Positions 5,886-8,371 of a stretch of 8,371 nt of DNA are shown here, one piece after another; positions within the stretch are counted from its first letter, which is position 1, and every line of letters starts with the position of its first letter. Source of the DNA: an uncultured Solirubrobacter sp. (GTDB taxonomy: Bacteria; Actinomycetota; Thermoleophilia; Solirubrobacterales; Solirubrobacteraceae). The notes beneath the pieces are model-generated. The model worked only from the letters and a program-made list of their open reading frames with translations, ran no database searches and had not been told where the DNA came from. The position numbers were made by a program, and so were the translations under genes. The DNA is taken from contig CALMNS010000484.1 of NCBI GenBank assembly GCA_937871635.1, forward strand, positions 1-8,371. The letters are read 5' to 3'.

Positions 5886-6356
5886 ATGGCCACGAACGCC
5901 ACCGCCGTCGTCGAGGACTTCCTCAACAACACGGCCCCGGACAAGGTCGAAGCCGCCACCGCACGCCTCGTCGCAGAGGATGCCGAGTACATCTCGCTGA
6001 ACTTCGACAACCCGCTCCTCAAGCAGGTGCTGCCCTGGGCCGGAAGCGGCACGGGTCGTAAGCCCTATGTCGATACGTTCCTGGGTGTCTGGACGTGGTG
6101 GACGATCGAGTCGTTCGCCGTGGAGGCGCTGTTCGGTGACGGGGAGGACGTCGCCGTCTTCGGCTCGTTCACCTACAGAGCTAACGCGACCGGCAAGAGC
6201 GTCACCTCGCCGATGGCGATCCACGCCAAGGTCCGCGATGGTCAGATCGTCTCCTTCTTGTTCATGGAGGACACCTTCGCCACCGCCGGCTCGTTCCGCA
6301 CAGGTGGCACCTGGACCATCAAGACCGATCCCGATGGCGATGAGTTCGAGGTCTAG
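5886..6356 (+). CDS. NTF2/SnoaL-like fold protein (nuclear transport factor 2 family)
   Basis: Small cytoplasmic protein of 156 aa with the length and layout of a SnoaL/ketosteroid-isomerase-like cone fold. An N-terminal helix (VVEDFLNNTAPDKVEAATA) is followed by LVAEDAEYISLNFDNP, GRKPYVDTFLGVWTWW, and the strands FGDGEDVAVFGSFTYRA, SPMAIHAKVRDGQIVSFLFM and EDTFATAGSFRTGGTW. No signal peptide or membrane segment is seen. The ATG follows AGGAG (5875-5879) at 6 nt, a well-placed Shine-Dalgarno. Members of this superfamily include isomerases, hydrolases, cyclases and non-catalytic ligand binders; no active-site set lets me choose one. It stands alone, next to a decayed LysR regulator and convergent with the amidohydrolase. 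Unlike the region to its left it shows no decay. Confidence 0.85.
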   Translation: MATNATAVVEDFLNNTAPDKVEAATARLVAEDAEYISLNFDNPLLKQVLPWAGSGTGRKPYVDTFLGVWTWWTIESFAVEALFGDGEDVAVFGSFTYRANATGKSVTSPMAIHAKVRDGQIVSFLFMEDTFATAGSFRTGGTWTIKTDPDGDEFEV

Positions 6357-6372
6357 CTGTACGCGTTGGCCG

Positions 6373-6394
6373 GGCGGTGTTCGAGCCGCCTTCT
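6373..6394 (+). terminator. Terminator candidate after the SnoaL-like gene
   Basis: A hairpin with stem GGCGG (6373-6377) / CCGCC (6386-6390) and an 8-nt loop starts 17 nt past the TAG and is followed by TTCT. A perfect 10-bp palindrome, CTTCTAGAAG (6390-6399), overlaps its end. The stem is short and the T-tract poor, so confidence is low. Its place between convergent genes is appropriate. Confidence 0.3.
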
Positions 6395-6399
6395 AGAAG

Positions 6400-6568
6400 C
6401 GCGCCGCGCGGGTCGGATGCAGGTCAGACTCGCTGAACCCGGGGATGACCCGACGACGCTCGAGGTCGATCACCCGGTGAGACCCGATCTGTCGTCCATC
6501 CCGAGCTCATCGGGCATGGCGGACGCTCGCTGCTGGTTGGCGCGAGGGTGGGAGTGGACGCACCGCGA
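6400..6568. other. Convergent intergenic region, nothing recognised
   Basis: About 170 bp between the ends of the SnoaL-like and amidohydrolase genes. Short open frames here have no recognisable domain and no Shine-Dalgarno support. Confidence 0.4.
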
Positions 6569-8371
6569 TCAGAAGGCGATGCAGCCGCAGCTCGAAAGGT
6601 CACCACCAGCACCGACGGAAGCGTGGTGATGGTGGGCGTGCGCGAGGGCGGCGCTCGACGCAGCGTTGGACGATCCGTGGCCGCTGCCGTAGGCGGCGAC
6701 CGGCGACCAATCTGGGCTGACGGGGAGCGGTCCCGGCGCGTGTCGGCGGAACGGACGGTCAGCGTGGACGACCCGACCGCCGACCATCGTCAGGACGGAC
6801 TCCAGGGAGTCGATCTGCTCCGCGGGAACGTCGAAGAAGTTCTCCGAGAGGACGGCGAGGTCGGCGAGCTTGCCCGCCTCGATCGAGCCCTTGCGATCCT
6901 CCTCACCCGAGAACCATGCGCTTCCGAGCGTGTATCGTCGCAGCGCCTCGATCCGGTCGAGCCGGTTGGCCTTCGGGTAGAGCCTCGCACCGCCGACCGT
7001 GCGGCCGGTGACGAGCCACTTGAGCGACACCCACGGGTTGTACGTCGCGATCTTCGTTCCGTCGGTCCCTGCGCCGACCGGCGCCCCGGCTTCCAGCATG
7101 CGACGGATGGGCGGTGAGACCGCGGCGACCCGCGGGCCGTAGCGCTCGATGACGTCCTCGCCCTGAAACGCGATCCGGTGCTGCACGGCGATGCCCCCGC
7201 CGAGCGCCACCACGCGTTCGATGCTGCGGGGCGAGATGAACTCGGCGTGGTCGAGCGTCCAGCGGCGGCCCTTGAACGGGACCTCCCGATCGAGCGCCTC
7301 GAGCACGTTGAGGACGCGCGAGATCGACTCGTCGTAGACCGCGTGGATGCGGAACGGGCGAGGCGTCTGGACCACGAGCGACAGGACGTCGCGCAGCTCC
7401 TGCTCGGCGGACGGCGCGAGTTTGGTCCGTGGCTCGGAGAAGTTCGTGTAGTCGAAGGCAGCGGTCGTGAGGATCTCGCCGGCGCCCATCACGCGGAAGT
7501 ACTCGTCGCGAGCGTCGGCTGGCGCCGCGGCGAGGAATCGCTCGAAGTCCTGTCGCTCGCTGTCGTTGTTCGTCGTGTAGTAGCTCGCCGCGACGCGCGT
7601 CGTGAGCTGACCCTTCGCGGCGAGGCCGCCGTAGAGATCGAAGCTGCCCGGGAAGGTGTTGTCCCCGCCGTCGACGACACTGGTGACGCCAAGGCGGTTG
7701 AGCTCTCGCATAAACTGGCGCGCGGAGTTCTCGCGGTCCGCCATGGGCAGCGGCGGGAGCCTTCCGAGCGTTTGCATCAGGATCTCCCAGTTCGGCTGGG
7801 CGATGAGCAGCCCGGTCGGGTTGCCTTGCCGGTCGAGCTGCAGCTCCGAGTTCGGCGGAGTCGGAGTGTTCCGGCTGTAGCCAAGGGCTCGCAGTCCCGC
7901 ACGGTTGATGAACGCACGCTCCCAGAGGTGCTGCACGTAGACCGGGGTGTCAGGAGCGGCGGCGTTGATCTCGGCGAGCGTCGGCAGCCGCCGCTCGCGG
8001 AACTGGAACCGAGACCAGCCCCCGACGACGCGCACCCACTGCGGCGGCGGGGTGCGCAACGCCTGCTCACGGAGCCGGTCAAGCGCGCTACGGAGCGTGG
8101 GCACCCCGTCCCAGCGCAGTTCGAGGTTGAACGACAGGCTGCCCGTCAGGAGGTGGATGTGGGAGTCGACGAGCCCCGGGATGACGGTCCGGCCACGGGC
8201 GTCGATCACCTGCGTCCGTGGTCCGCGGTGAGCCAGCACCCCGGCGTTGGAGCCCACGGCCAGGAAGCGTCCTTGCGCGATGGCGACGGCGGAGGCGGTG
8301 GGGCGACGAGAGTCCAGGGTGACGATCCGCGCGTTGTGGAGGATCGTCTCGGCGGTCTCTGCCGTCGCGCC
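6569..8371 (-). CDS. Amidohydrolase family 3 (YtcJ-like) metal-dependent hydrolase (partial, start beyond right edge)
   Basis: Metal-dependent hydrolase of the amidohydrolase superfamily, TIM barrel with a flanking beta-sandwich. The frame is open to the window edge, giving 600 residues. The first visible residues, AETILHNARIVTLDSRRP and FLAVGS, are the N-terminal sandwich, so the true start lies only a little upstream; the internal GTG at 8257 cuts through this domain and is not the start. Metal-site features are HIH in VDSHIHLL (codons about 8161-8153), FRIHA (His codon 7345-7343), LDHAEF (His codon 7249-7247) and GTDGT (Asp codon 7063-7061). Also typical are GGWSRFQF, LGVTSVVDGG, the ALRRYTLGSAWFSGEE stretch and GSIEAGKLADLAVLS near the C-terminus. 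The tail after about codon 6710 is low-complexity and contains AHAHHHHA and a final CGCIAF. Known relatives act on formamides, N-substituted amides or imines; substrate not predictable. Neighbouring genes give no pathway clue. Confidence 0.92.
   Translation of the reverse strand, partial: GATAETAETILHNARIVTLDSRRPTASAVAIAQGRFLAVGSNAGVLAHRGPRTQVIDARGRTVIPGLVDSHIHLLTGSLSFNLELRWDGVPTLRSALDRLREQALRTPPPQWVRVVGGWSRFQFRERRLPTLAEINAAAPDTPVYVQHLWERAFINRAGLRALGYSRNTPTPPNSELQLDRQGNPTGLLIAQPNWEILMQTLGRLPPLPMADRENSARQFMRELNRLGVTSVVDGGDNTFPGSFDLYGGLAAKGQLTTRVAASYYTTNNDSERQDFERFLAAAPADARDEYFRVMGAGEILTTAAFDYTNFSEPRTKLAPSAEQELRDVLSLVVQTPRPFRIHAVYDESISRVLNVLEALDREVPFKGRRWTLDHAEFISPRSIERVVALGGGIAVQHRIAFQGEDVIERYGPRVAAVSPPIRRMLEAGAPVGAGTDGTKIATYNPWVSLKWLVTGRTVGGARLYPKANRLDRIEALRRYTLGSAWFSGEEDRKGSIEAGKLADLAVLSENFFDVPAEQIDSLESVLTMVGGRVVHADRPFRRHAPGPLPVSPDWSPVAAYGSGHGSSNAASSAALAHAHHHHASVGAGGDLSSCGCIAF

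Noticed and set aside
5420..6061. Plus-strand frame of 213 codons running into the SnoaL-like gene
   Set aside because: Arg/Ser-rich with no domain. It overlaps the real gene in another frame and runs antisense to the LysR relic.
6548..7117. Plus-strand frame of 189 codons opposite the amidohydrolase C-terminus
   Set aside because: Antisense shadow of conserved amidohydrolase segments; no domain of its own.
1..8371. Search by eye for tRNA, rRNA, transposase, CRISPR or phage/defence genes
   Set aside because: No T-loop-like motif in a plausible cloverleaf, no direct-repeat array, and no transposase, integrase or nuclease motif was seen in any frame read.

Overview
The window is high-GC, densely coded DNA with purine-rich Shine-Dalgarno sites, tight translational overlaps and a possible leaderless regulator gene. 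This suggests an actinobacterium. A Thermoleophilia/Solirubrobacterales-like host is a guess; no rRNA or marker gene is present to confirm it.

Left half (1-4568): a sugar-uptake locus with divergent arms. On the minus strand, reading right to left, are a cupin-type (archaeal-type) glucose-6-phosphate isomerase (3631-3068), a type I periplasmic sugar-binding protein (3071-2028), a two-domain CUT2/RbsA-type ATPase (2025-517) and an RbsC-type permease (530 to beyond the left edge). The genes overlap by 4 bp, are separated by 2 bp, and overlap by 14 bp, so they almost certainly form one operon. Divergent from it on the plus strand is a GntR/HutC-type regulator with a UTRA effector domain (3789-4568). 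The 157-bp divergent intergenic region holds a perfect palindrome, ACTAC-AG-GTAGT (3699-3710). It abuts a perfect TTGACA -35 box of the operon promoter and lies between that -35 and the predicted -10, a natural repressor site for the adjacent GntR protein. The inferred logic is that the regulator blocks the operon until a sugar or sugar phosphate binds its UTRA domain, and that the imported sugar enters hexose-phosphate metabolism near the isomerase.

Middle (4569-5885): about 1.3 kb without an intact gene but with gene debris. On the plus strand is a decayed short-chain dehydrogenase of the protochlorophyllide-reductase-like type (about 4770-5290), with two single-base frame breaks and an apparent internal deletion. 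On the minus strand is a decayed DNA-binding domain of a LysR-type regulator (5762-5633), its helix-turn-helix split over three frames and its start codon lost. I recognise nothing between them (5291-5632) apart from a small hairpin.

Right half (5886-8371): an intact small NTF2/SnoaL-like protein on the plus strand (5886-6356), a short convergent intergenic region with a weak terminator candidate, and a long amidohydrolase family 3 (YtcJ-like) enzyme on the minus strand (8371-6569). The amidohydrolase start lies beyond the right edge, and it ends in an unusual His- and Cys-rich tail.

I found no RNA gene, transposase, CRISPR array or obvious defence system. The items most worth following up are the operator/promoter overlap, the cupin isomerase leading a CUT2 operon, the binding protein that lacks a lipobox cysteine but carries a ten-glycine linker, and the two pseudogene remnants.
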